From positions 143,369 through 190,930 of the forward strand of contig NW_003122924.1 of NCBI RefSeq assembly GCF_000003605.2: 47,562 nucleotides of DNA. The letters run 5' to 3'. The DNA is from Saccoglossus kowalevskii. Lineage: Eukaryota; Hemichordata; Enteropneusta; Harrimaniidae. This document shows, in pieces, positions 32,601 to 44,046 of this stretch (the first letter of the stretch is position 1; each line of letters begins with the position of its first letter). The notes below the pieces were generated by a model. That model saw only the letters and a program-made list of their open reading frames with translations, was not told the origin of the DNA and did no database searches. The translations under genes were made by a program, and so were the position numbers.

Positions 32601-33573
32601 CGCGGTTAGTGGTTTATCTGACTTTTGGACATATTTTAGAATAACCACTCGTTTACTTGAGATAAATCCAATTTTAATTAGAACATTTTCGAGGGATGGG
32701 GTGTGTTTTAACCAATAAAAGTCAGACGGTTCTGTTTGATATGGCTACCATTGAAAATTGGAAGTTCCCAAAATACAACCCAAATTCACTCATTGAGATA
32801 GTGGGCGAATGTTAATTGTCAATGACCTCGCTGCAATTGCACGGATTGCTGGTTGAACAAAGATCATACAGGTAAACTGGTGGTTATTCGGCTTCAGTAA
32901 TATTTGGAAATTATTAGTGACGTATAACGACACGTTAACACTGCTGCATCCACATAATGGGATTCAATTATTGATCATGAACCTGGGGTCAACGGCATGG
33001 ATTGATATATCATGTTTAAGTGGTGTGTTACTCAGAGTAAAACCATTGTGTATAATATTTATATATATATTACCTGGAAGTGTTTGGCCAACTAACGCTT
33101 GTCGGTAAAACGTAGCATCTGATAACACCTTGGTCGGTCGACGGCGCGGCAGCACTCGCTGGCATCGATTCACTATGAGGAAGACCTCTGCGCTGGACAT
33201 AGTCCTCGAATCCGTCGGGATCCTCGGTGACGACACAGAATTCCTGTTGGTTAAACGTCGTTGCATCATGGGGATTCCTACAATGACGCTTTCTTAAACG
33301 ATTAACTCCACAGAGTATTAGTCCCATCACGACCATTATCCCTCCAAACGATAGAAAACCCACGCCGGCATAGGTGGGATGTAAATTTCCAGAATGGCCG
33401 GACGATGCCATCAAGATGCCAGGTCCTGTTACTAAAACACCAAGGACGATCAGGCAATAAGAAGCCATCTTCCCGGCTCTCGATGCTCTTTCGTTACAAC
33501 TACATCGATTTTCATCATTGCAAAGACACCGGCTTAACTGGAATTTCTCGTAAAAGGTCCGTAGCGCACTCAT
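17695..33573 (-). CDS. Two-pass membrane protein, split gene with about 15.3-kb intron
   Basis: Exon 1 (33,573-33,074) starts with ATG in a strong context (CGCCATGA) and gives 166 codons plus two bases. It has a Cys-rich N-terminus (CLCNDENRCSC), then TM1 at about 36-57 (MASYCLIVLGVLVTGPGILM) and TM2 at about 68-90 (GVGFLSFGGIMVVMGLILCG). A basic RLRKRH stop-transfer and an acidic, Pro/Ser-containing cytoplasmic tail follow. It ends at donor AG/GTAATA. The terminal exon (17,785-17,695) follows a pyrimidine-rich acceptor (TTTTCTCATTACAG). Joining restores AGG (Arg) and continues AQMNGPVVYYVGRPLPPQRQ, then a Ser/Asn/Thr tail and TGA, for 196 residues. GPVVYYVGR parallels GPIYIGR in the gene at 10,144. 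If the join is not made, exon 1 hits a stop one codon past the donor. The family is unnamed to me. Further exons inside the intron cannot be excluded. Confidence 0.65.
18782..18798 (+). repeat. Exact 17-mer shared with 6,201
   Basis: TAGCTGTGGGTCCATAG occurs here and at 6,201-6,217. The flanks do not align well, so only the core of an old repeat is visible. Confidence 0.5.
21125..21310 (+). repeat. Degenerate interspersed repeat (GTCTGTCTG ... TGGTACACAGAT)
   Basis: A TGTCTGTCTGTC run is followed by CCACTGGATGGATT, ACTTGGTACACAGAT, AACTGATCAGATT and AATTTGCATACTAAT. This order resembles a common invertebrate intronic repeat that I know only by its pattern. It is a single degraded copy. Confidence 0.35.
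21757..22157 (+). repeat. Palindrome-associated repeat, full copy
   Basis: A foldback of 46-47-base arms (21,775-21,821 and 21,858-21,903) opens with GGTTATTACGAGGATACC and closes with GGTATCCTCGTATTAACC. Between them a 36-base loop holds a smaller perfect stem (GCGTCG and CGACGC). The body to about 22,157 aligns with 1-300 and 43,205-43,412. A TGTATAATA..ATGA phrase at 21,757-21,774 precedes the palindrome and resembles the right end of the other copies, as if units could be arranged head-to-tail. Open frames read through it in several directions are artefacts. Confidence 0.85.
23946..24065 (-). other. Candidate exon, unrecognised
   Basis: On the minus strand a strong acceptor with a long pyrimidine-rich tract (TTCTGTGTTTTCGCTGTTAACAG) precedes 120 bases ending at GTAAG/GTCATA. 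One frame reads MCSDTFYGSSQTRW, then VQISNRLFCVYDPRANG, then NPTIIHVV. A second frame is also open and hydrophobic. It lies inside the large intron of the two-TM gene and is in the same orientation, but its phase (1 in, 2 out) is not compatible with simple inclusion after the AG/ donor. It could belong to another gene or be chance. Confidence 0.25.
24513..24527. promoter_or_regulatory. Palindromic K50 homeodomain-type site
   Basis: GGATTACCGTAATCC is a perfect inverted repeat of the GGATTA/TAATCC core bound by Otx/Bicoid-type (Lys50) homeodomains, with a three-base spacer as in paired-class dimer sites. A CAGATG E-box lies just upstream. It is located in the presumed long intron. Confidence 0.3.
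25314..26000. other. Assembly gap (687 N)
   Basis: Run of unresolved bases. Any exon, repeat or regulatory element here is invisible, and the length may be an estimate. Confidence 1.
28263..28701 (-). mobile_element. tRNA-derived SINE-like element
   Basis: On the minus strand a tRNA-like 3' half starts at about 28,691: GCATCAGACTCGTGATCGGT, then AGACCC, then AGTTCAAATCC (28,661-28,651), the last being one base off the pol III B-box consensus. A GC-richer body of about 350 bases follows, and the unit ends in an A-rich tail (T-rich run at 28,263-28,299 on the plus strand). Head, body and A-rich tail in this order are SINE architecture. No A box is visible, so the 5' end is truncated or diverged. 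An 8-bp inverted repeat (CCGATCAC and GTGATCGG) sits in the head. There is no second copy in the window. Confidence 0.5.
29330..29960. promoter_or_regulatory. Possible conserved non-coding element
   Basis: Non-repetitive, less AT-rich sequence with several homeodomain cores (CCTAATTAAC, TGTCAATTAATTA, TTAATTAATGCG, ACCGGTTATATGAACGGTTT) and no protein-like frame. An imperfect inverted pair (GATGAGTCGGGAAC and GTTCCCAAACTCATTC) lies at its left. This is a guess from composition only. Confidence 0.2.
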
Positions 33574-35052
33574 GGCGGAGAGTGATTCCTCTTACTCCAC
33601 CGTTTCAAAGCGTTGAAGATTGCATCTCTATGTGGCTAGTATTAAGCTAACGATATGCACATCACTAACACTCCTCAACCTACCATGCGCTATGAGCCAT
33701 ACCAATACGTGACAAAACCGAGGATCTGACTACAGCTACACTTAAAACACCCAGCAACGTTACCATACACGTTCAGGAAATACTGCATTCAATCCCTGTA
33801 CGTGGTGTAGCGCCTTCTGTAGTTCATTTCTTTAGTCATAATCAGATTTTTGCATAACCGCCTTAATAAGATACAGTACATTTGCAGATTACTTCTGTTC
33901 AATTAACGTTATCAGCATTGAAATCAGAATACTCCATCAACTAGCTAAGCTCGCATGCAAAACTATATGCTCAGCGAACTCGTTATAGGAATCTGGCGGC
34001 GATAACACAATGTCAGTAGCACGTGACAGGTAGATGAGAAACGTAGTCAATTCCAGAATGCTTGGTGATGTTTTAGAAGTATACTCTAGTACACATCATG
34101 TACGTCGCCTTTGAAAACACGCAATATATATTCTTACTTCGTCTAGAAGGCTCATCAACAGCCTATACCCCCAACAACATACAATCCGTGAATGTCTGTT
34201 GGCGTAATGCCGGTTGACGTACCTGCACTCAAAGACACTTTCAGAGCGGAAATATTCGATTAATTTGACTTCATTTGCATATAAGTGAGATAGCAGATAG
34301 CCCGGCGGTGATTGACACGTGTTTAATGGCCTGTCCGCAGTTGATAACGAGCGAAGCCAGCACGGCGTCTTGGACACACACGGATTGACAGATATCGACC
34401 AAACTGTTTCAAACGCAGCATTTTACACTGGCAATTAATCAATGATTCCACACACAGACGCGGCGATAACTGCGTACGTGTTATCGCTATAAAGCGTACA
34501 TTTACTCCCGCCCCGCTCATCTACTAGATTATGGAAACTTACGCGATTATGTTGTTCTATTATTTTGTCGTTAACACACGAGTGAAACATCGCAATTTTT
34601 TACAGAGTACTTGTTTTCTCACATTGCAGCTGTTCTCGCTTTTAGCGCACGGGTCGACTTTGAATCACCGGAAATATTTGGACTAATCCATTTCTAGGCA
34701 GGGAGGGCACCTTGCTCGCGTAGTTATAAGTAGCGATGTGTATATTTTCAAATGTTAACGTTTTTACTTCAGTTCCGATTATTCAGTATTTGTTCCCTTG
34801 TATACCCAAGTGTACACTGTCAACACACACAGTGGATGTAAAGTGGGCAGATACGACATTTTAAAATGAAGTTCAAATTGAATCGTGTCTAATAAAATTA
34901 ATATAAGCGTTAACATCGAACTAATATATACTACAGTCTACTAAGTGGCAATCGCAATTCTAAAATAATGTTTTACCAGTATGAAATCATTTTCTGAGAA
35001 AAACTGCACTCACATGTGTCACAGAAAAAGGCATTATTGAAACAATTTAGCT
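33574..35052. other. Upstream region of the split two-TM gene
   Basis: Contains the presumed promoter of the minus-strand gene starting at 33,573. No TATA box is evident. An octamer-like ATTTGCATA occurs at about 34,274. Overlapping minus-strand frames at 34,096-34,520 are unrecognised. Confidence 0.3.
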
Positions 35053-35112
35053 TCGGTCGATACCCCCGCTGTACTGTCTTCGTGCATACTTTTCGGTATT
35101 CTCGTAATAACC
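35053..35112 (-). repeat. Palindrome-associated repeat, half-palindrome copy
   Basis: The reverse complement of the left arm and part of the loop of the foldback at 21,775: loop-side TCGGTCGATACC, then GCTGTACTGTCTTCGTGCAT, then GGTATTCTCGTAATAACC. The body and the second arm are missing, so it is a truncated insertion broken within the loop. Confidence 0.75.
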
Positions 35113-38100
35113 TCATATTCAGAATATGTCAGAATTTCGTGACAAGCGGAAGTACTCATCCTACAAGTAAATTGTTCAGTATAGGAAACGTAATTTTGCG
35201 ATAAGATGAGACATCCTTACCGTATAAAGTTTAATAATGTAGGGCCCCAAAATCGCCATTTTTGAAAAGTAGTTCAATGACCTGATTTGTTCTGTGAGTT
35301 CTGAAAACAGCTTGAATGAAACCACACTTGTAAATTTATTTAAATGGTGCCCAACTGCCGTGCCGTTCTTTATGGACTGTGTAAATTACGTACAACTGTC
35401 AATAATTATAATTATCATAATACATTATATTATGTTAAGGACATTCAAATTAAAGAGTAGACGAGGTGAAATCAATTTCATAACTATAATTTCGATTAAA
35501 GATACTGACTACCTTATACTAAAATATGTTTGGATATTTCGAGTACTAACAAAATCTCACTTCCTGTCCGGTTACTTAACATACACCACGAATATTCACT
35601 TTCGAGATATAATTTTTGGAATGTGTTTGTTCTTAGATATATCAGCTTCGTTTAGTAAATTCGAACTTCCCAGAGTGCTCCCTCGCTTAGTGTGACACCC
35701 TCGAATCGACCGATTCCCATTCCCTTCAAAAGTCAACAATGGTTTCGTCCCCTATTGTATGCTACGACTCGAAACAGTCTTTTTCGCTTCACGTGTTTAT
35801 TTGCCTTCAATTACGCTTTGGTGACTGTCACTGTCGTCTTCTGAGTCTTGCCGATAACGTTTTGGTTCTATCGCTGAGAACATTCGAAAAATCTGTTAAC
35901 TAACATACCGGAAATACAATTAGCATAACAATGAATTTTCCTGACACCACAGACAACTAGAACATTAAAACCTTATTAGGGAAGTTCACTGCATTAAAAT
36001 ACGTTCACCATGCTAAGCTAAGGTACGTTCAAAGTTTTCACTTTCTCGTGGCATAAACACGGGTTTCACCCTCGCTTACTAAAAGTAAAATATGTTTGGC
36101 TGACAATCAGCGTAGCTATGCAGTTTACATTGTAAAAATAATTTATCGTGTCTCAACAAATTCAAAACATAGAATTACTGGGAGGACTAGAAATGTCGCT
36201 TTCGTTAACGCAAACGATGACATCTGTACAACTAGAATGTCAATTTAGCAGCGCACAGCGCGCATCCCTAATGCCATTTTTTTGAAAATTGCTCCACTGC
36301 TGCAAATGATTGCTTCCCCTGGATTGAAAACTTCACGGGTTTGACGAAAGCGTATGTATGATGTTTAATAATTTCTAAATAACTTTAATAAACTTAAATT
36401 TCTTCACATGATTTCATTCCGTCGAGTGTATATTGATGCCAATCACTTGCATATAACGGAAATGACGTTGGTATACTTACATAACTGACCCTATGATGCT
36501 TTATCAAATACTACTTTTCCCATGACAAGTTGGATGAAATATATGGTAATTCATAATTTATTATTATTAACTATTTGTTAGTTCTAATAGCCATAAAATA
36601 GAAACATGCATTTTTCTTGCAGACAATCGATATCAATGTTCAATGCAACCTACATCCAGATATACGTGTCTGCCAAAGGGTCAATTTTACTGCAGTATGA
36701 CAAGAATTGCATAAACTGAATAAAACATGGCGAATGTAATCACACACACATACAGTCGTCTATTTTGTTTGAATCTAAACAAAAAATATGACGTGCACAC
36801 ATAACCTAATATGTATGATCCCAATACAAAGGCTTGTTCATCTGCGAGAAATGATTCCAGGCACACAGACTGCGATTACAGGATTTTGTATAAACCTTTC
36901 CGAGGAATGGCTTCGGGTGCACACACAATTGCAAACACGGACACGTGGGCTGACACAATTACAGCTGTCGACATACAGGGGATTAAAAAACAATCTGATA
37001 AATATGCTAATATTTCGTAGATGACCTTTATTTATAGTATTATACAGGTGTTTGACCTTGACATTTTTGGTTAGACTCGATATAGGAATCGACACTATCA
37101 ATGAAAGCAACATTCTCGAGAATAACAATATAACTTCGAAAATACATTCTCATTTTAATAATCGGTCTGTTCTCTTTCTTTACATAAATACACGAAGAAT
37201 CTCTTTAACGTGTTTAAAGGTTTTTTTCATTTTCCAAATCGTTGTTACTGCTTTACCACTTTATTCAGTTATAATAATATATGTATGTTGTTTACTCTGA
37301 CACAATCTCCGATAATATTGTTTGTTTTATTGGATTCACAATAAAACATCATACAAAGCCAGGATTATTGATGGATTATCTAAATATTTAACTAATGAAT
37401 TACCTGAAATACTATCATCTATTTTGTCTACTATCAAATAGGGACTTCATAAAAAATACTGTGAAGTGGTAAAATTTCAAATGGATATTACAATGTCGCA
37501 AAGAACTTGTCGACAAATTGAAATCAAGACCACTTTCAAAAGCGACTTTAATTAACACGTGGTTTGCTACAACGTGTACCACATTATAATTGAAGTCACG
37601 CATCAAAAACCTTTTTCTTTCAAGCATTTGTTGATAAAACGGTTCTAATCATTACAAGTATATAGTGGCTGGGTTAGAATGTGATCTAGACCGATATGAG
37701 ACTTTTCTACATTGAAGAAGATATTATTATTATTATTAAGCAAGAATTCTTGATTGATACCATATTTGTCAAGTTTGGAGGATATATCTTTTAACAAAGT
37801 ATTTATATTCTAATAGTAACACATTGTGCCAGTGCTCCATTGCTTGCCGATTAATTCCTTTTTCGCAGGATACCCGGACAAACAAAAACAAAAGAAACAA
37901 AAAAGACAAATCATTTAATCTCAACATGCAGATATATTGATGATGTACTCTTCATCAACAATTCCAACATTATATTTCAATGATATAATCCAGTTTGATA
38001 CTTACATGTGTGCCCTGAATTTACTGTGCTTTGTAAAGAGAATTTTTTCTTAGCTTTTTAGCATAATGAACTTGGTATACAGATGATTTCAGACGGGATC

Positions 38101-40411
38101 AATGACACATATCTTATGTTAACCTCCGGTTTCTTACAGAATGATGATGTGTGGAAAGATGTAGAATATTTCGAAACACTTGACATCACTTCACGTATAC
38201 CATAAGGACCATATATTTTATATATCGCATACGGATTTGACTATCATGTAGAGTAATGTATATGTCAGTCGTTTATAATAGTGTGACTTGTAAACTTTCT
38301 TGTATGACCTTTGCTAATCAAGGATTTGGTATATTATTTCAACAAATCAGTCAAAATCTGATGTACATTTAATAAAAATGTATGATATCGAAAAAATGCA
38401 TTACAAATATATATTCTTCAATTATTTCCTAACATATATACTTAATGTACATGTTGTTTGTAAACTAATGTAATCATATATTCGTAGATGGCGTCATCAT
38501 GGTAGTGATGCAAACTGTCGTTCAATGCACATAGTCATCACCATTCAGCCTTGAAATACGAGACATGCAACACATGTTAAAACAAATAATGTTTTGGAAG
38601 TAATGCTGAATTCGTATGATCGATTAAATGAGTAATTTTACATATTTGAATATAAACAGTAGATTAGAATATTATTCGATAACATGGCAAGGATGGAGAC
38701 TATTTTCATATCAAATTTCAAAACCTTTTAACAATTAATATACCAGCATTATTCAGTTCTCTGGATTGAATATCGAACAGGAATACTTAGCTATAGTTGG
38801 TTAGAATTAAATTTAAGGGCATAATGTAATTGGAATGAAGCAACAAATAACTGGATTGATTCATTTATTCATTCATTAGAGCAACGCTACTGGTTATGAA
38901 AATAATATGATTCATTATTAAACTCCATAGACTATGGAAGGGGAATAAAAAATGAGGCATTTCCTTTGTTGTCATAATCCTTGTAATTTCTCAAGCTGCT
39001 AAATCACTGCTTATTCGGGTCAATGATTCTAAAAAGCACATGACTTACTTCCTGTTCTATTAAACATATTACTCAAGTCAACAAAAAGGGCCACTGTGCG
39101 AATGTTTTCCATTTTGAGGAGAGCCTGTCAAGGATCATGGATCAATGCATTATATACAATGTGAAGGTTTACACTTTCTTGTTTTTTGAAGGAGTATAAA
39201 TTGATGTTATGTCAACATTCATACATCATTGACTTCTGAAAATCACCTTACTTCAAACAAGTTTGCTCATAAGGTGATATGTCCAAAACATCGGTGATAA
39301 CATTCTGACATAGCTGTGTCAAAATCAGGACAGGATTCAGATCTGTACACGGCGGCTCATTTACCCAAAATATAAAGTGTTCTTCTCTAGATAGACAATG
39401 CAACATCAGATGAATATATAAGAATAAACCTTTGAAACAGACAATATGAATTCAAATGTGATTTAAACTGTGAAAATGTACAGTAGAAAAACTAGAATAC
39501 ATTTGAAGACAAATTTAATAATGCAAATGCGAATTTCTTTAGAACTGGTACGTACCAGAAATTCAATACTCATGCACATTTCATCACATCAACGAATAAC
39601 GTTTTTAACTCACCGTAAACAGTAAATCAGCGGTCACACCGACATATTCTAGCAGGAAACATAAATAGATGATTATGCATTATCCGTTATTAACAGTAGC
39701 TTAATTGTTACGCCAGTTTACAAAAACAATCTTGAAGAGAGAATAGCACGTGTTATATTCGCAAATAGTGTGATTGCCTTGCCTTAACAAAATTTAAATA
39801 GCTTCAACAACCGATTGTTTTAAATTTTCAAATATTTACCATCTTTTTGTTCTTCTCATAATGACGTCAGTAGTTTATGAACACACTAGGAATAAATATA
39901 AAACATCTATTGAATTGTAATCTTTGCAAAACATAAAGAATGTTCACAATAATCGTTATATATAAACTTATCGCGGCATCTTTTATATCTACATGAAACA
40001 CGTTTTAAATGACAAGTTAGTATAATAAAAATGTATTGTTTACCAAAATATGCACATATGAAACGCTGACATATCAAGCAGCTTCCGGAATATGTATAAC
40101 ATGGCATGTCTTAAATGTCATCTTCATCATCTGTTAGGTCATTAAAAAACAATCGATTATTCCTTCCATGTTAAAAAAAATACATACACGATTCGATATG
40201 CTTCGTAACACACTTTGTGAATCTGTAATATGTGCAGTGTTTGCACAGCTTTTCCATTTCCGTATATACTCAAACACAACTAATGCTTTTTTAAAGATGA
40301 CGTAATGTCATGTGATCTAGCATAAAAATGAGTAGCTAGTCACTAATATTATATTTTATTCTACGATAAAATGATCGTTGATGGTTTTCAGATATATAGA
40401 GGATATATAGA
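35113..40411. other. Long AT-rich intergenic stretch
   Basis: No supported gene. The longest frame (35,294-35,695) begins at GTG, is Ile/Phe-rich and has no domain. An ATT run lies at about 37,720-37,738. A faint resemblance to a LINE-type reverse-transcriptase segment near 37,360-37,440 is too weak to annotate. Confidence 0.4.
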
Positions 40412-40531
40412 GTGACCCTATGATATCAGATTTATTAAAAAGAGTGTAGTGATTTTCATTTGTTCCGTGCCTTTGCGTAAACAAATGAAAATTACTACAA
40501 GAGTTCAATAAATCTGATATTGTAGGGTCAC
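40412..40531. mobile_element. Foldback MITE with about 50-bp arms
   Basis: GTGACCCTATGATATCAG and CTGATATTGTAGGGTCAC are the ends of two long inverted arms. Complementarity continues inward through TTTATT and ATTTTCATTTGTT, leaving a loop of only about 15 bases. Transcribed in either direction it would fold into a long near-perfect hairpin. No other copy is in the window. Confidence 0.8.
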
Positions 40532-42414
40532 GAATTGGATATCGTGTTTAACCCATGTACCCATTTCGCAGCTTCTAAGGTCTAAACACTGACGCAGGTA
40601 TCGTGTTTTAAGACCATGTATTCAAGACATTGTAAAGCCTTCTGGTTCATTTGCATATTCGATCGCCATCCATGAACGCCGATTACCGTTAGTTTACGCT
40701 ATTGCGATTAAGGAGTATTCATTATTTTTGAAGTCATAACTATATTAACGGTTTAGAGGATGTATTGGTAATATAATTACTAATTTTTGAGTCAATATAA
40801 AACCGCGGCTGTGTCACAATCCATGATAAGTCGCCACTAGACACGAGTGAAACAAATGTATGTACGTGTTGGTGAAGTTAAGGTTGGAAGAATTTAAAAA
40901 AGACATCTCACATATATGCGAGGCTTTATATCACACACGCATATCAGTCGGCATCTGAAACTAGCAGAATTAATATATAATTGTTAATGATAACTCAAGA
41001 AATGTTTTGTAAAACCACCAATATCTTTGAGATAGTAATTATTCAGCGATAGTCAGCCACGATGTCTCAAAAGATTAATCTGTTTGCACGGGCCAATCAG
41101 ATAGCCGAGATTGTTAATACAATAGTGTGGAGATATTACCCAAATATTACACTGCGTTATTAAACTAAACTATAATAAATAAATGTTGATATTTATTCAC
41201 GTGCAGTGTTTTTTTTTAACACGAATACTTCACTGAAATAGGTGCAGACAATACATGAAGCTCTCTTATTGGGCATTTGTTGCGCACAGGGAAATATTTT
41301 AATAATATCGTGACCATTACAATAACCACAAAGTTATCTATGTCAATGCTTTTAGAGTAAAGTAACCACGACATATGTACTTACTATGTAAGTTGAAAAA
41401 GTGATTAGTTTCTAAAGATAGCTGTCAACTCCCCCCCCCCCGAGATGTTTTATTTTCCCGAATAATACGATGGTTGCATGGTGTAAGTACAGCGAATAAC
41501 AATGTGGCTTGTTAATTCGTCCTAGGAGAAATGTCTCCCAAAGCGTCGCCTAATTATAGCCGGATGTATAGACAAGTTTGAGAGTTAATTATTAGTAAGT
41601 AAAAAGCGTAATTTGTGCCTTGACATAGTAACAATGAATGACCTGCAACACACGTACGTGCATAGCCGTTTGATAACGGAACATGCAGTGAAAACTAATA
41701 TCGCAGACATATTGACTAGCCTATGCCTTCATACTACTGGGAGTCCAAATACACGATGTCTTGTTTTACAATGGTATTCTCATCGTGCGCAGACCGTCTT
41801 GTATTCCCCGGTGAATTCGACATGTGATTTACATATTTATTCGGCCGTCGCTTTCAAGACGATCGTGTAAACCTCACACGCACCATTTTGTAGTTAACAG
41901 AGAATGATTTACATAGGCATTACTCGATGACGCTAAATATAGCATCGAGTCAGCACTCGTAGCTTTCCAGGACATCCATTTACTTCATTTTCAAGTACTA
42001 CTGAATGTAAATATGAATATCGCCATTGAAAAGAGGTTCAAATTTGAACAATGGAGGCGCTATTATAAATTACTGGACTATATTCATTATGTTTGTTATG
42101 TCAGTACTCAGACTACTTCTCATTCCGCTGGTTGTCTAAGATCAGTAGTTTATGTATTTAACCTTTCTAGTAAGGGTCTCAAGGGCGCGCAAGGTGTGAT
42201 TATTACGTACATATTCAACTCAGTTAACAAGAACACACTCCAACTCCAAGTGCTCCAACTCTGAAACCCCAAAGTCGGTTGGTCAAATGAATGAAGTCAT
42301 ATTCACCATGGCTATCCCTAACAAAGCCATACTTACCAAAGTTATCCCACATGTTGTATTATGGGTCTAACAAGCAGCCTCTCGGCTGAGATAGCTCCGC
42401 TGTTAGCGATACAC
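40532..42414. other. Intergenic stretch, small ORFs only
   Basis: Two ATG-initiated plus-strand frames (from 41,634 to 41,870 and from 42,013 to 42,264) have fairly ordinary composition but no domain, splice sites or signal. An 11-base poly-C run lies at 41,431-41,441 and a short perfect stem (ACTCGATG and CATCGAGT) at about 41,922-41,952. Confidence 0.35.
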
Positions 42415-42903
42415 ATTTCAATTAAAGAACAGAAGATATCATTAGAAAATGAACAAAATGTATAGTATCAAAACAATCAGACTTGCGGTTTTCAACAAGA
42501 AGCCGTAAATATCACTTTTTACCAAAAAATACAAAAATATTCATGAAAATTAGAGAATTAAAGATAGCATTACAAAATGAACAAATCTGAATTAGAACCA
42601 CATGTAGTACCTATATATGTAATATCAAAGCAATTGGACTTGCGGTTTTCAACAAGAAGTCGCAAATATCACTTTTTACCAAAAATGACAAAAATATTCA
42701 CCAAAATTAGAGAATTGAGGATATCATCATGAAATGAACAAATCTAAGAGAGGTCTACTCAAGGTACATATACACCAGGTATCAAAGCATTCAGGCTTGT
42801 AGTTTTCAAGAAGAAGTCGAAAAAGTAAAACATTGACACGGACGACGGACAATCTGATCACTCATATGATAAGCTCCGCTCGACAAAGTCGACATCGGAG
42901 CTA
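42415..42903 (+). repeat. Tandem repeat block (about 130-157-bp units) with terminal hairpin
   Basis: Three diverged units share GAAAATGAACAAAAT/ACAAAATGAACAAATCT/GAAATGAACAAATCTA, then ATCAAAGCAATTGGACTTGC, GGTTTTCAACAAGAAG and AAATATCACTTTTTACCAAA. The unit starts are near 42,421, 42,551 and 42,706, and the first unit is shorter. The block ends in ACACGGACGACGGAC and a hairpin (AGCTCCG.TCGAC and GTCGAC.TCGGAGCT, 42,871-42,902). This combination is typical of a non-autonomous DNA transposon with internal minisatellite units. Confidence 0.75.
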
Positions 42904-43074
42904 AAAAACCTCACCGACAGAAGAAACGCAAACATGTACCCTCGCAACGGGTTATATCACACACAAAAAACACTGTCTCGTGAGATTTAGAGAAATTGAC
43001 ATCACTTGAAATAATTTTGTGAGAACCATGTACGCCATAATCTTGCGAATTCGTGTGAAAACAATTAAAGAATA

Positions 43075-43412
43075 TGAGTTTATTACGAGGATACCGAAAA
43101 GTGTGTACGAAGATAGTACAGCGGGAGTATCGACCGACGCCCAGCGGAGGTCGATGTGACGGCGTATTGTCTGAGCGCCTACGTTGCGGTATCCTTGTAA
43201 TAACCTTTTTATTATACATCTTTTCCCCCATCATGGTAACTTCTTTGTGTGGAGACCTTCAAATCCTGGTGTCAGCCATGTTTGTTTTCATTAGAGGACG
43301 CTTACGCGCGTAATCATTTTATATTCGGAATTCGCATTTCCTAATATGGTAGAATGAAAATACCCCGTAAACGCTGTAACCTATGGCGTTACGGTGACCG
43401 GTGTATAATAAT
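43075..43412 (+). repeat. Palindrome-associated repeat, second full copy
   Basis: Same structure as 21,775: arms at about 43,077-43,122 and 43,160-43,204 (TTTATTACGAGGATACCG and CGGTATCCTTGTAATAACC), a loop containing TCGACCGACGC, and the common body ending near GTGTATAATAATGGTG. Relative to the other copies the body lacks the AAGGATACATC..AACAGAATCAGCG segment (about 45 bases). Confidence 0.85.
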
Positions 43413-44046
43413 GGTGTTTATTAGTTACTATGACACAATCAGGCGATAATATCATGTGCAATACATGTATTGTGACAGCTCGAATACGACGACAAATCGT
43501 ATTATTCAAATCAATATAATGTGTAAGGGTGGCAACTGTAATGGACATGTGTCTGGGATATAATGAATAATGTATTAACAGTTTCTTACATAAATAAATT
43601 AAATAAACGAATAAATAACATAACTATAGACAATAGAAAATAAATGTGGCGGGTGTTGCTAATGTTACGACCTCGTTATGTGATTATGACCCAATGATGT
43701 CAGGTTTGCAAGTTTGTTTATGATCTGTATCTTACGTGTCGTCTCGTCAACATTACAGAACAGTGTATTTTACCATATTATATCGCACCAAATTTGCATA
43801 ATTTATGTTAGCAACAAACCTTTTTATTCATTTTTTTTAAAGTTTCGGAAAAGTTTGACAACCTTGTAAACCAGAAAATACTATCAGATATACAAACACA
43901 ATTAAGTCAACAACGTATTGTTATTGAATACTTTATCGCGACAAATCAGGAATTTAATCTGGTGTTTGCGCTGACTGGATTACTTATTATGTATACATCA
44001 CGTACTCGTCAGAGTTAATACAAAACTGTCTGTCGGATTCACCACT
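43413..44046 (+). promoter_or_regulatory. Upstream region of the C-type lectin gene
   Basis: AT-rich sequence directly upstream of the lectin ATG. No unambiguous TATA box or CCAAT box at a standard distance; the CACGTACTCGTCAGAG block at about 43,999-44,015 is the only GC-richer patch. The promoter is inferred from position. Confidence 0.3.

Larger units (their letters stand above)
17786..33073 (-). other. Large intron of the two-TM gene, with gap and repeats
   Basis: Inferred intron between the two coding exons. It contains a degenerate repeat near 21,125, a palindromic repeat at 21,775, a candidate exon at 23,946-24,065, a run of N at 25,314, a SINE-like element at 28,263 and homeodomain-type sites near 24,513 and 29,640. 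The remaining AT-rich sequence shows no exon I can support. Confidence 0.45.

Noticed and set aside
35294-35695. 133-codon open frame on the plus strand
   Set aside because: Begins at GTG rather than ATG, is Ile/Phe-rich as expected from AT-rich DNA, shows no domain and has no splice or promoter context.
37360-37640. Faint resemblance to a LINE reverse-transcriptase palm segment
   Set aside because: Only a few hydrophobic positions agree and no YADD-type motif follows at the expected distance.
41634-42264. Two ATG-initiated small frames with ordinary composition
   Set aside because: No domain, signal, splice sites or repeat relation; cannot be separated from chance.
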